Shown piece by piece: positions 45,486 through 57,582 of a stretch of 64,000 nt of DNA; position 1 is the stretch's first letter, and the number at the start of each line of letters is the position of its first letter. The translations under genes and the position numbers were made by a program. This DNA comes from Halichoerus grypus (taxonomy: Eukaryota > Chordata > Mammalia > Carnivora > Phocidae): positions 496,001 through 560,000 of the forward strand of contig NC_135717.1 of assembly GCF_964656455.1 (NCBI RefSeq). The letters are read 5' to 3'. The notes below the pieces were generated by a model, which did no database searches, was not told the DNA's origin, and saw nothing but the letters and a program-made list of their open reading frames with translations.

Positions 45486-45685
45486 TTTTTTTTTTTTTTT
45501 AAAGATTTTATTTATTTATTTGAGAGAGAGAGAGTGAGAGAGAGAGCGCAAGAGGGGGTAGGGTTAGAGGGAGAAGCAGACTCCCTGCCGAGCAGGGACC
45601 CCGATGTGGGACTCGATCCCGGGACTCCGGGATCATGACCTGAGCCAAAGGCAGTCGCTTAACCAACTGAGCCACCCAGGCGCCC
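45486..45685 (-). repeat. Can-SINE, antisense, in intron 2
   Basis: This is a full-length copy with a long (GA)n run, ctccctgccgagcagggacc, ccgggactccgggatcatga and the end gccacccaggcgccct. It shares the 'ctccctgccgagcag' variant with the neighbouring deleted copy, so both probably come from the same source lineage. Confidence 0.95.
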
Positions 45686-47922
45686 TAGAACCTATTTTAA
45701 AATACAGTTTTTTAGAAATGCACGTGTGTAGGTCTCTGCCTTGGGGAAGCGGCCCTGTGAGTTTCAGCATGCCACACTCCGCAGCCTTCCTTCAGGTAGA
45801 CGTGTGGGTGGATGTGGGAGCAGATGAGAAGTGACGTAGGAAAGGTGACGGGGCGGTTCGTGTGCCGTGCTGGGAGCTTGGACTTTATTTGAGGGTGGTG
45901 GGACCCAGCAAGGGGTTTTAAGCTGGGAGTGGCCTGACCAGGCTTGTGCTCGGAAGGATGCTGAGGCCGGCAGGGTGGGTAGGGGGTGGGGGCTGCTCAG
46001 AGACCAGGGCAGGCACAGAGGTGCGACGCCCATGGTGGCCGGCACCGGGTCCTTCCCCTCAGTGCTGGTGACTCTGCACCCCTAGCCGATGACTTGTCCA
46101 GCACGTCTTCATTGTGGTCTTCTTTGTCAGCACGTCACTGAGCGCACAGAGGATCCGCCAACATCCTGGTCATTCCACTTATTTAATTAAACTACTTTTC
46201 TACTGTGGAGACTGCCTTAGCGTGAAAGTCTGGGGGGGGGGGCGGTAATAAGCCCCCTAACTCTCTCCAGCTTCCACCCCTCTGGCGCTAGGCCCTTCCC
46301 TCCCTCTCCAGTGGGTTGTCGTGAAGCAAATCTCTAAAAGATGATACTTTAAAAACAACTAGCCAAAATACTAGTATCACACCAAAAGCTCTTAGTAATT
46401 TAAAATAACCTCTGGTATCTCTGTAATATACTGGAGAGCCACTGCTCAGTTTCCCGGATCCTCATTTTTGTTTTAAATCAACCTAAACAAGATTCTCCCA
46501 TTCTTCCTAAGTATTTACCTCTGAAGTTCCATCTGTGTTTCCTGTGGTGGTTAGATGCAGAGGTTTGATCAGGGCCGGGTTCGTGTGTGTGTTGGCGGGA
46601 CTCCACACTTCCTTCCTATGGGGGATGCCTGGCGCCTGGGTTGGTGTGGAGGCTGTCCAGTGCTGGCGACTGGGCCGGACCGTCCCTGAGGAGCCCCCCA
46701 GCTCCACGCACGATGGGGGTGCAGCCACTGGGACACTGCCTTGGTTCCCAGAAGCCCCTCAGAGACCCCGCCCCCCGGCCCCCGTGAAGACGAGGAGGCC
46801 CAGCTCAGGCGGCAGCCCACACTCTGGAGGCAGGTGTCTGACTGTGCCAGTCTGGTAAGTGCACCACGATGTCCAGCGCGGAAGCCGAGAGCAGAGTGTG
46901 TCGAGGAGGGTCCCGTGCTGCTGGAAGGCCACGCCAGCGACAGGACTGGGACATCGCCCGTGAATCCAGCACCGTGGGAGTCTGTGCACAGAGGCAGCCT
47001 GAACGCAGCAATGGGGGCAGGAGTTGGAATGAAATGTGTCGAGGAGTGAGTGTAGACAACTTTTTCAACCAGTGGGCCTGGTCAGGGGAGGAGAAAGGAC
47101 CCGGCTCTCTTTACATTTTGTTTCCCCCCGCCGCACCATGGGGACAGATGAGAGTGTGTCTAGATGCTGATGGTTGGGAGCCATAGAGAGGTTGAAGGGG
47201 AGGGAAGAGGCACTAGAAAGAGAAAGACCCAGCCCGGAGCGCACAGATGGCGTTCCGATGGCCCATCTGCTGTAGCGGGAAGGAAGGGGAAAGGGCCGCG
47301 TGAATGTGCGTCATTCCATAGGCTCCGCCTGAGAGGGGGCAGCAGTTCTCCCATGAGGCTGATTGCCTATGGAGGAGGGGCAGGGCCTTATGCACTGGAG
47401 AGCCAGAGGTGGGGGTGAGGCGGGACCTGGTGGCTTTGAGGACCTCGCTGCTGTGGTTCCCAGGGGCCTGCAGCCCTCTGGTACAGGGCACAGCTGGGTT
47501 CATCCCGGGGTCCCTGCTGCTGGGACCCAGAGGCCAGTGAGCGTGGGGGAGGGGCTGTGACGAGAATCCTGATCCGGAGCCCAAGTGAGGCTGAAGAGGA
47601 CCCCTTCGGTGAAAGATCCCAAATGGTGGGTGATGGAGGGTCAGGGGTCAGGGGCAGCCGCGGAGGTCACATTAGAGAAGAACTCGGAACCGTGGGGGTT
47701 TGGACAGGTGCCTATATGGGACTTGCTCTGCCCCGTCCCCCTGCCCAGTGGCCAACCTGCTCTCTTATGACACTGTAGCTCTGCACAGCCCTGGTGGGAG
47801 TCAGCACCACGAGCCCCCGTGGCACTGCTCTGCTTCACGGCTTGCAGCTGCCGAGCGTCCATATCTTCTGGCTTTCAACTGTGGTAGATTTTTCTCTAGT
47901 CTTTTAATTAAAAGTGCATCTA

Positions 47923-48123
47923 GGGCGCCTGGGTGGCTCAGTTGGTTAAGTGACTGCCTTCAGCTCAGGTCATGATCCTGGAGTCCCGGGATCGAGTCCC
48001 ACATCAGGCTCCCTGCTCAGCGGGGGGTCTGCTTCTCCCTCTGACCCTCCTCCCTCTCATGCTCTCTGTCTCTCATCCTCTCTCTCGCAAATAAATAAAA
48101 TCTTAAAAAAAAAAAAAATTTTT
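47923..48123 (+). repeat. Can-SINE, sense, in intron 2
   Basis: The copy has head gggcgcctgggtggctcag and tail AAATAAATAAAATC with an A-run. The perfect target duplication AAAGTGCATCTA lies at 47,911-47,922 and 48,124-48,135. Confidence 0.96.
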
Positions 48124-48794
48124 AAAGTGCATCTAAATAACAGACATTTTTAAAAGAATAACATTTAATTGATGAAGGAACCAAACTAAAATCTGCTCTG
48201 AAGGACTCAGTCTGTCATTATCTTTGGGGCCTTTGCACTCTTCTTTCATTCCAGTTACAGTGAAGTCCTGTAACACCACAGTAGCTGAGGTGCAGGCTGG
48301 CCTGGGTGCCCCGTAGCTCACGTCTCCTGCAGGTATGTGCACCTTCTGCTGAGCTCCGGGCACATCTGTCTGTGGGAACCTCGTAGGAATGACGGTGGGG
48401 ATCCCAGCCTAGGGCACGGGTGCCACTGGCTTGTGTGGCCCCTGGGCTGCGGCCCTGGTGGGCGCGTTAGTCCTGAAGGCACCTCATAAGTGCTGAGACC
48501 CAGACCAGCGGCCTGTGTTAGCCCTGTCCCCGGGGAAGGATGGCCACACAGCTGGTCCAGACTCAGAACCTGCCGTGGCTGGTCCCTCCTCCCTTCCTCT
48601 GAGCCCTCTCTGCTTTGGAGTTCAGAGTGTCCAGGTCAGACTGAAAGGGCCTGAGGCCCCCTCTGCTTTCAGAGCCAAAGGTAACCACTGTTACCAGTTT
48701 GAAGAGAACCTTCCAGGTCTCTTCTATGCCCTTCCCTATCTATGTATGTATACGAATGTGTGCTTCTGTTTTTTGTTTTTTAAGGGATAGACCA

Positions 48795-48976
48795 TTCTTT
48801 TTTTTTTTTTTTTTAAGATTTTTGAGAGAGCACGAGCATGAGTGGGGGGAGGGGCAGAGGGAGAAGCAGGCTCCCCGCTGAGCGGGAAGTCCAATGTGGG
48901 ACTTGATCCCAGGACCCTGAGACCACGACCCAAGCTGAAGGCAGATGCCCAACCGACTGAGCCACCCAGGTGTCCC
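48795..48976 (-). repeat. Can-SINE, antisense, in intron 2
   Basis: It runs from a long T-run and taagatttttgagagagcac to gccacccaggtgtccc. A second, short SINE follows directly. Confidence 0.93.
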
Positions 48977-48989
48977 TCTGTTTTTTGTT

Positions 48990-49085
48990 TTTTTGTTTTA
49001 AGTAGGCTCTAGGCCCAATGTAGGGCTTGAACTCATGACCCGGGGATCAAGCATCGCACATTCCACCAAGCCAGCTGGACGCCCC
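48990..49085 (-). repeat. Short Can-SINE variant, antisense, in intron 2
   Basis: It reads ttgttttaagtaggctctag, cccaatgtagggcttgaac and ccagctggacgcccc. The sequence GTGTGCTTCTGTTTT occurs both near 48,757 and at 49,086, which suggests the short SINE inserted first and the neighbouring long SINE later landed beside it. Confidence 0.88.
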
Positions 49086-50931
49086 GTGTGCTTCTGTTTT
49101 ATAGTTTGTCATAACATAAATAGGATGATACTAGAATCTTTCTGTTTAGCAGTATATACAGATCTCTCATGATCGTGTTAAAGAATTCAGACAGACGTAG
49201 CCTGGTTTAATTAACCCTTCCCCTGCTGGTGGGCAGTTCTAGTTGTCTGCTGTTGTAACATTCTTGTATTTGCTTCTTCCAGGGCCTTTCTAATCAGACT
49301 GACGGGTTTGGAACACCCTTCTGATGGCCAAGGCATTCCAGGTTCTGGGTGGGAGTGCCAGGGCCCCTTCTAGATTGTGCAGGGGTAGTAGTGTTCCAGA
49401 CTGGAGCCTCCAGGGCCCGTGGGGCTGGGCTGCACACTGTTGGCTTGCTTGCCTTCTGCTTATTTCTGTAGTGGTCTGGAGTGACCACCACCTGGTTTGG
49501 GGCTTGGACCGAGGGGGGGAGCTTGGATATCATTGTCTTTGGATGTTTGGCTGTCCTTAGATGAAGAGGAAGAGTGTGCTGGTGGAGGGGACTGGTCCAT
49601 AGTTACACAATAAACTCTTACTTGAAAGAACAGAATTTTCTTAAACTAAGATTGTACTTGTATAAAATATTTTTGGAAGGAAAGCGTAACCATACTTTAG
49701 GTTATACCCAAATTCTGCTTAGCATACTTGCGGTGTGCTCAGCATGGGTGAGCGTGGTACGTCTCTGCCCCTGTGCCAGCCTCCGGTGCAAGCGAGGAAG
49801 GGGCTCTTCCTGAAGTTGTGCGAGCACCTCAGCGTGGATGGCTGGGGGCAGCTGGCGTCTGCTTACTGTCGGTTCGCTTGAAGAGTTTTCAGTGTCAGAT
49901 CTAATAACATTTAGGTTGAACATGATTCTGAAAACACTTTTATAATCTAAAACATAAGGCAGACTTGTCCTTAGCCCGCTTCCTTTCCTTGAGAGCCTCG
50001 TGGCTCCTGTTGATTTCCAGGCGCTCAGCCCAGTCTGCTCTCCTGAGGGGGCTGTTGTCCTACTGCTCCCTGGACGCCTCCCTGTGGGTAAGGGGGCCCG
50101 CAGAACACAGGCCCCCTCCAGCAGGGCAGGCAGCCCCTCCTCAGCCTTCCCAGTTTGCCTTCATGCCCCCTTTGCTGCTGTCTTTGGCCAGGCCCCTCTG
50201 CCCACGGCACCTTCCCTGCCGAGCGTGGCTCGTCTCTGGCTGTAGGTGTGGAGTCCTCACTGGTGGTGACCACACAGTCGTCACCTGGATGGTCTGGGCG
50301 GATCCAGATGTGCGATCCCCTTCCCAGTGGAGGCACACGATAGGTGCTCAGTTAACGCGTCTTGCTTTGGAAGAACTTGCTAATAGCACAAAAGAATGTG
50401 TCTTTTAGTTTGAGATGGTTACGTGGAAGGGTACTGAAGTGACTTTGTGACAAACTTGTGTCTGGCTTTATGGTGAGTTAGACGCGAAGTAGCGTTACGT
50501 ACTGCCCAGTGTCTGGCTGCTTTTCTCCTTGAGAGATTAGCTGTCACATGGTCCCTGTCTCCTTCACTGCTCTGTCAGGCGTAGAGTCTACTAGTAAATG
50601 CATTCTGGTTTTTTAGTGCTGTTGACCTAGTTCCCCATAGGTGGAGGTTCTCGTGAGCACATCCTAAAGCAGGTTAGGGTCAGCTCTAGACTGAAATATT
50701 TGGGTGCCTGGGGACTTTATCTCATACATGGCGTGGCCAGAGTGCATCTGTGGTGAGCATCAGTTGTCCACTAATTTGGGTGACTTCTGCTTTGTGCAAA
50801 AGCCATCACACAGTAATGGCTGTCTTTAAAATCTGCACTAGATCAGTACACGTTCTGTTCATTATTTGCTCAGTATGTTTCAGAAACTACTGTCTGCATT
50901 ATTTATCTCTGACAAGTTTTTTTCCTTCTAG

Positions 50932-51120
50932 TTCGAGTTATTCTTCTGATGCTCTGGCTTTCGAGACTGAGCACAGATTGGACCCCGTGTTCGATTCTCC
51001 AAGAATGTCCCGCCGTAGTTTGCGGCTGGTCACCACCACGTGTGCCGTGGAGGATGGCCAGGCTGGGGACGCTCACTCCTGCGCCGGTAGCACCGTGTCC
51101 CTGAAGGACAGAGCGGCCAG
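50932..51120 (+). CDS. SUN1: SUN1 coding exon 3
   Basis: Acceptor CCTTCTAG, donor GTAAGC. It has 189 bases, phase 2 to 2, residues 26-89. It encodes SSSYSSDALAFETEHRLDPV and then FDSPRMSRRSLRL, a basic and serine-rich nucleoplasmic stretch typical of SUN1. Compared with the human protein as I recall it, the tail (about residues 64-85) is more diverged than the SPRMSRRSLRL core. Confidence 0.96.
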
Positions 51121-52509
51121 GTAAGCACTGCTTCCCAAACATGCTCTAACACCGTGAAAACCAAATGTACAAGCTTTCTGGTCGGCAAAACCACACTCTT
51201 GCATCCAAGGATATGTATGAACACCACGAAAATTCACACCTGAAGTCGTAGCTGTGTTGCAGATAAGGACCGAACCTAATTCTGGGCCCTGTGGCTCGTC
51301 TGGTGCCGACCTTCTTGTGCAGGCTCAGATTTCTCGTTCTCTGGCCTTGTGCTCAGATCTCGGGGAGGAGCACGGGCACCGTGGAGCCGGCCTCTGGCCT
51401 TGTCTGGGGGGTAGCCTTACCAGACGATCGTGTGGCACGTGGATGAGCTCTGTCTGCATTGTTAGCACTTGGTCTCTTTATTAAAATCTGTGTGAACTAA
51501 CAGATGCGTCCATGAAGTTTAGCTGCTCACCTCTGTTCGTGATTGCGTTCACTTGATCTCTGAGCTCTCCATGTGCCCATCACATGTGCATACCCAAGAA
51601 GGAGCAGTTGCAAAATCTTTGTGCCATTTCGAGATAATGTTCTATTGCTCACATAAGAAAGAGGAGTTTCCAGTCTGAACGGTCATCTTTCACTCAGGAT
51701 TGGGGTGGTTCCTATGAAGAGAGGTGGTGGAATGCCAACTTGGAGCCAGGCTGGGTGCTGGCGGCCAAGGCCCCATGTGCCTCACACTCAGTGTGGGTTA
51801 TTTAGAGCATAGGAGAATGGGATTGCAGCTCAGAGGCCCAGGAAATGCACTTGAGGGCCCCAGTCGACTCCATGTGTGTGGCGCTGCAGCCAGGCTGGTT
51901 TTCTGCCACTGGGCAAGGCCACAACCCGTGTCTGGGTGCGGTGTGCTCACACGCAGCGGTGCTTCGCTGTGTCCTGGCTCCTTCCCTTGCGGAGGGAGGA
52001 TCTTCTCCCTGCCCCAGCCTGGTGCTGACATTCATAAAGTTAGTTTTTAGGGGCTTTGTTGTTATCTGTGCTAAATACGGGTACAAGAAATAAGATTGCA
52101 GCCTTTCCTTGCTGTCCTTAATGCCATTCCATCTTTACCAGGGACTGAGAAATCAAGCGGTGTGTGCGTGCACACACTTATTCTGAAAGGGGTTAAATTT
52201 TGTAAATGATAATTTTTTAAGTCATTTTTATTAGATTATTTTAAGTTTTAACCACTTTTGGGTCATGGGGCCCAAAATAATCTGAAAACTGTCTTGTGTG
52301 TACAATTTTAGAAGCAGCTCTGGGACCCCAGCTTCAGGATTCCTGTGTCAGGTTAATGGGTGTTTCATTACAGCAGAGAAGACATAAGAAAATGGCCTTA
52401 AAAATACTGTATTTGTTTTCAAAGATTTTGTGTTGGTAAAATAGAATCCTTTTGTATTTACTATAAGAAAAAAGTCTATAAACTTGTTCCTTTTATTCTT
52501 TTTTCTTAG
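51121..52509 (+). other. SUN1: SUN1 intron 3
   Basis: It runs from GTAAGC to TTTTCTTAG, 1,389 bases. I see no recognisable SINE and no additional exon. Confidence 0.9.
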
Positions 52510-52694
52510 AACAGTAAAGCAGCGCAGGAGTGCAAGCAAGCCAGCTCTTAGTATAAACCACACCTCGAGGAAGGTCGTGTCCTGTGCAGTGGGCCAGAGC
52601 GTTGCTAGCACGCGGTCGGGTGCGGCCTGCCTACGGCCTCCCGTGCTGGATGAGTCTCTGATCCGCGAGCAGACCAAAGTGGACCACTTCTGGG
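52510..52694 (+). CDS. SUN1: SUN1 coding exon 4
   Basis: Acceptor TTTTCTTAG, donor GTGAGT. It has 185 bases, phase 2 to 1, residues 89-151. It encodes TVKQRRSASKPALSINHTSR, then a variable middle, then PPVLDESLIREQTKVDHFWG. The end of the exon is strongly conserved among SUN1 proteins. The basic KQRRS stretch fits the nucleoplasmic, chromatin-facing domain. Confidence 0.96.
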
Positions 52695-53354
52695 GTGAGT
52701 CGTCTGCCCCTTACAGGGTGGGAGAAGCTGCGGGAAGGTCCGAGGTTTTCTCTGGACTCCAGTTCAGAATGCACGCAGCGGCTTATAAGCACCTGCTGCT
52801 GCTGTTGGCTGTGCTCACGCGTTAATCACTTGTGACGTGGAACCAGCTGAAGTGGTCAGGTTGTAATCTGATAACTCTTTTTCTAGACGTGTTATTTCTG
52901 TAGGATGGGGAAGCATGGTTGTTAGAAAAATCCACCAGTCTAATTTCAGGTTCCAGACCGCTCTCAGCAACAAGGCAGACACAGTATTTTTGAGTCCTTA
53001 GAAAGTACCCCGTGTGGACGGATTGACACTAGGAAGCAGTGTGGCTCGTGAATCTTCTTATCTAAGGCAGCAACAGTGTGACCCTGTCCTTGCCCCTGGC
53101 AGGGTGATGGCCACAGGGACATGCAGCTGCTTGCTTGTGTCCACTCCATGTTCTGTTCGGCCCCTTTGAGAAGATTAGAAGATGAAGATCAGCTCCCAAA
53201 AGTTTGTGTGCTAATTTGAGGCAGCATTGGGATTGGTGCTTGCTCCGTTTGACTCAGCTAGCAAGGGTAGTTCCCAGGCGATGCCGGAAGCAGAGGGTGC
53301 TGGTGGGGCTTCTGCCTCTCCATACCGGGGTCTTGTCTTCCTGCCTGTTCTCCA

Positions 53355-54480
53355 GGTGTGTGTGTGTGCATCAGGTGTGTGCTTGAAGGTACGGGTGTGT
53401 GCGTGCGCAGGTGTGTGCTCGAAGGTGCAGGTGTGTGTGTGCGCGTGTGCGCAGGTGTGTGTGTGTGCATGCAGGTGTGTGCATGCGCAGGTGTGTGCTC
53501 GAAGGTGCAGGTGTGTGTGTGCGCAGGTGTGTGTGTGCATGCAGGTGTGTGCTCGAGGGTACGGGTGTGTGCGTGCGCAGGTGTGTGCTCGAAGGTGCAG
53601 GTGTGTGTGCATGCAGGTGTGTGCTCGAGGGTACGGGTGTGTGCGTGCGCAGGTGTGTGCTCGAAGGTGCAGGTGTGTGTGTGCGCGTGTGCGCAGGTGT
53701 GTGTGTGTGCATGCAGGTGTGTGCATGCGCAGGTGTGTGCTCGAAGGTGCAGGTGTGTGTGTGCGCAGGTGTGTGTGTGCATGCAGGTGTGTGCTCGAGG
53801 GTACGGGTGTGTGCGTGCGCAGGTGTGTGCTCGAAGGTGCAGGTGTGTGTGTGTGCATGCAGGTGTGTGCTCGAGGGTACGGGTGTGTGCGTGCGCAGGT
53901 GTGTGCTCGAAGGTGCAGGTGTGTGTGTGTGCATGCAGGTGTGTGCTCGAGGGTACGGGTGTGTGCATGCGCAGGTGTGTGCTCGAAGGTGCAAGTGTGT
54001 GTGTGTGCACGCATGCAGGTGTGTGCTCGAGGGTACGGGTGTGTGCGTGCGCAGGTGTGTGCTCGAAGGTGCAGGGGTGTGTGTGTGCATGCACAGGTGT
54101 GTGCATGCAGGTGTGTGCTCGAGGGTACGGGTGTGTGCATGTGCAGGTGTGTGCTCGAAGATGCAGGGGTGTGTGTGTGTGTGCGTGCACAGGGGTGTGT
54201 GTGCATGCAGGTGTGTGCTCGAGGGTACGGGTGTGTGCATGCGCAGGTGTGTGCTCGAAGGTGCAGGGTTGTCTGTGTGTGCATGCAGGTGTGTGCTCGA
54301 GGGTACGGGTGTGTGCGTGCGCAGGTGTGTGCTCGAAGGTGCAGGGGTGTGTGTGTGCATGCGCAGGTGTGTGTGTGTGCATGCAGGTGTGTGCTCGAGG
54401 GTACGGGTGTGTGCGTGCGCAGGTGTGTGCTCGAAGGTGCAGGGGTGTGTGTGTGTGTGCATGCGCAGGTGTGTGGAGGC
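53355..54480. repeat. GT-rich compound minisatellite in SUN1 intron 4
   Basis: Units of about 72-92 bases alternate two subunits, gtgtgtgctcgagggtacgg and gtgtgtgctcgaaggtgcag, linked by GTGTGTGCGTGCGCAG or GTGTGTGCATGCAG spacers. About a dozen complete units are present. The array is almost purely alternating purine-pyrimidine and lacks stops on both strands, which explains the 360-460-codon frames in several frames. These are not genes. It lies 211 bases upstream of the 27-base exon 5. Confidence 0.95.
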
Positions 54481-54691
54481 GCTGTCTCCAGAGATGTGCT
54501 TCCGCCTTGAATCAGAAGATCATGCCTGTATATATCTGGAGGAGTTTCCATTAGTTGCAGGCATTTCAGGGAATAAATCTTGACCGTTGCCAAAATGCTG
54601 ATTTATTAATCATTGTAACCTTTACTTTTTGTGTGTGTGGGCTTTGTTGTGATAATTCGAGCTCACGAGCTAACGTGTGTGTGTGTTTTAG

Positions 54692-54718
54692 GTCTTGACG
54701 ATGATGGAGATTTTAAAG
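54692..54718 (+). CDS. SUN1: SUN1 coding exon 5 (27-base micro-exon)
   Basis: Acceptor GTGTGTTTTAG, donor GTAACT. It encodes (G)LDDDGDFK, an acidic stretch, residues 151-160, phase 1 to 1. The human protein, as I recall it, has the equivalent LDDDGDLK, which supports it as real. The very short length and the GT-rich upstream array suggest sensitive splicing. Confidence 0.94.
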
Positions 54719-54831
54719 GTAACTATTTTAGTCCTTTTTTTCTACCCACTTTTCAAGATGGAAGTGTTTTTTTTTTTAGGTATCTGTAGATTGTGATAAA
54801 CTGGTTCCCTCTACTTTTTTGCAAACTTTAG

Positions 54832-55029
54832 GTGGAAATAAAGCTGCCACTCAGGGAAATGGGGACCTGGCAGCAGAAGCCACCAGGAGCAATGGCTACA
54901 CGTGCAGCGACTGCCTCCTGCTGTCCGAGCGCAAGGACACGCTCACCGCTCACTCCGCGCCCCGCGGGCCGTCGCCGAGGCTGTACTCAAGGGACACGAG
55001 TCAGAAACCTGAGTCTGTCTCTTTGAAAG
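54832..55029 (+). CDS. SUN1: SUN1 coding exon 6
   Basis: Acceptor AACTTTAG, weak donor GTTAGA. It has 198 bases, phase 1 to 1, residues 160-226. It encodes GGNKAATQGNGDL and later YTCSDCLLLSERKDTLTAH, a CxxC plus distal H arrangement like a partial zinc finger, and ends SQKPESVSLK. The SERKD..LTAH core matches the human SUN1 protein. The weak donor and phase symmetry fit alternative splicing. Confidence 0.95.
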
Positions 55030-57261
55030 GTTAGAAAAAGATTTCCTGTCCGAACGCTTTTTATAAACCTGGTTTTATAGGCTTTTTGGCATCTGCACTG
55101 TTTCCTGTCATTGACTTGAACTCAAAATTGTCTGATAAAAGTTTAAGAAATGCACCAAAAATGAACTTTGTTCCTGTTCATCCTCTTTGAATTTACATTT
55201 TTTTGTGGTTCGTAGTGTCTGAAGTTCTGTGAATTTGAGCTTTGGGTGAGCAGAGGCAGACCCCCTTCAGGGAAACCTGGTGGCAGCGTGTGGCCACTTT
55301 GTTTTCACATGAGGTCACGGACGCTCCCGTGAGTGGGAGGAACAGCTTGGTGGTGGTTTATGCCCGTGAGATGAGGAGCGTGTGGTCTCTGTGGTTATGT
55401 AAGAGTCCGTGAGCTTGGGGTTCCTCGGGAATGTGCGGTGCTGGGTGGGTGCTGGCAGCAGTCATTCACTGTGTGCCCGTGGCCCGTTCACCAGCCGCGG
55501 TGGGCTTCCAAGGCGGGGCTGCATTTGCTTGAACAGAAAGGCCCTCAGAGCGGGCCCTGGACCCACTGGGCCTGCCACAGCTTTTCCAAGCAGGCCTGGG
55601 GGGCACCCTCCTGGGCCGGGGGCTCGCTGCCTCTCCTCTTTGCCTGGGTGCCCTGGGAGAGCATAGCGACAGATCCCCGTCCAGGTTCCATTGCACGGCC
55701 GAGACGTCCCTGCTGGTTGGGGACTCACGCCTGTCCATGATTCCCTGCCCCGTGGTCACGGAGAGGCCAGGGAGCCCTGGCTTCCGAGTCTGCAGTCCCC
55801 AGTCTGTTTTAAGCCAAGTGCCGGTCTGCGTGGCTAGGCTCGAGAGCATACTCAGTCAGGTGGGCAGGGATCCAGAAGGGCAGACCTGTCATCTGTCTGT
55901 CACTGTGTTCCTGGCCGTGCCCTGCACATGAGGGCACTCAGTATTTTTCAAATGACTATTTTGACAAAATGAAGGATGGTAGTAGCAGGACTGAGAGTTC
56001 TTTCCATCTTAGTGTCTTATCCTTGTGGCTCAGGTTTCTGGGTTTGTGTACTTTGGGTTATTGACGTTGTTGGCATTAATGTATCAAAACAGGGAGGCAG
56101 GAGGGGCAGGTGGCAGAGTTGGTCCAAGGAATTCGTTCCAACACCTTCTGGATTGTGGAGGCCAACGTCGCAGAGCACTCTCTGGTTCTCCCTGGCCTGC
56201 GCCCCAGCCCTGCAGTCCTGTTGCTCTCCACATCTTCTAGACCACCACACTGAGCTTTAGCTAGCTTAAGAAGCCCGATCGTAAGTGATGGAGCTGGGAC
56301 CTGGACCCAGGCATCTGGCCTCCAGGGTGCTCTCCCTGAGATACTGTGCCACCTCCTGAGGGCTAACCGTCCGGGTGGAGCCTGGGAGCCAGGCCTGGCA
56401 CCTGACTGAACTCTGTGCGACCATCAGCCGTGCCATGTGTCTGGCCTTATTGAGGCTGCATTTTTGAAGCATGCCATCACCAAGAGGAGGAGAGTAAAAG
56501 CATGTTCCTCCAACCATAACCTCGTGCGGGTATCTGTGCTCACAGACCAGTGAGCATGTGTAGAAACACTCGCTGCTTTCCTGCAGCCCCGCACTCGCAT
56601 CATGGTAAAGGTCATGTCTGTATTCCCGACAGCCAGCTGTCTTCATCCTGAGGCTGTGGATGGGGGTTGATGGCTTGAGCTCAGCTCAGATGGAAAAGTG
56701 GGTGTGGTTTTGGTAGTAGCCTCTGAAAGTCTTTTGTTTGAATTGGTCTTGAATGTTTTTGAGGGGAAAACAAGCTATATTTTTATCTGCTTTGGGCCTC
56801 TGCTTATCACCTTCCTTGCTCTTTTAAATTATAATAGTGATTATGACCAACACTAATTTAAAAACATCTGTTCCTAATTATTTGGGTAAAGCATTTATCA
56901 ACATTTGGAGATCCCAGACATGCACAAGGAAGAAAATTAAAGTCTCCTGTAACCTAGCACCCAGAGGTGACCCCACTACGCGCTGGGTCCAGCCCGCTTG
57001 CTCCCGCGGTTGCCTGTGGAGACCATGCTGCGTGAACTGTCACGCTACTGCAGTTACTGAAAATATGTACAACTCTTCTCGAGCATGAGTTAGTAACACC
57101 CCACACATTTTCTGTCTGTGTTTTTGTTTTTACTTACTCTGGTTGTAAAATCTTGGAATGGTACAGATAAAAGAAGTTCCTTCCCTTGTCCTTCCCCATC
57201 CCCCTCTGGTCTCCCTTCTAGAGGGAACTGGTGCTAATAGTAAGAGATCATGGCGAATTCT

Positions 57262-57582
57262 TGTGCTTTTAAAATGAGCTAAAATGCACATAACATAAAA
57301 TTAACAGTTAATCATCTTAAAGTATACGATTCAGTGGCATTTTTAGTACATTCACAATGTGCGACTACCACCTCCATTTTGCTTTTGTGCACTATAGAAA
57401 TACGCAGTTTGCTTAAACACTATCATGGTACGCATATGGCTTTGCAACTTCGTTTTATATGCCGATTCAGATGGACTTTATTCTTTCTGATTCTTACCTG
57501 ATGTTGCATTTATGGTTATATCAAAATGTATTTAATCAGTGTCCCTTAGATGGACATTCATGTTTTTTCTGTTGGTATGCAT
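57262..57582 (-). repeat. L1 fragment, antisense, in intron 6
   Basis: It reads ctaaaatgcacataacataa, aaagtatacgattcagtggc and gtgcgactaccacctcc, then 'atttaatcagtgtccctta' and a T-rich end. The SINE that follows sits in the L1. Confidence 0.75.

Larger units (their letters stand above)
44407..50931 (+). other. SUN1: SUN1 intron 2
   Basis: It runs from GTGAGC to CCTTCTAG. It contains six SINEs (45.1, 45.5, 47.9, 48.8 and 48.98 kb, and related remnants). The stretches 44.41-45.12, 45.69-47.92 and 49.09-50.93 kb hold no exon I can support. At 45.84-46.05 kb and 46.9-47.3 kb purine-rich sequence resembles old LINE-2-era repeats. A run of nine G is at about 46,231. Confidence 0.88.

Noticed and set aside
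53211..54593. Open frames of 360-460 codons on both strands, rich in Cys/Val/Arg or His/Thr
   Set aside because: They are translations of the GT-rich minisatellite in SUN1 intron 4. Several frames on both strands are open at once, which real coding sequence would not show.
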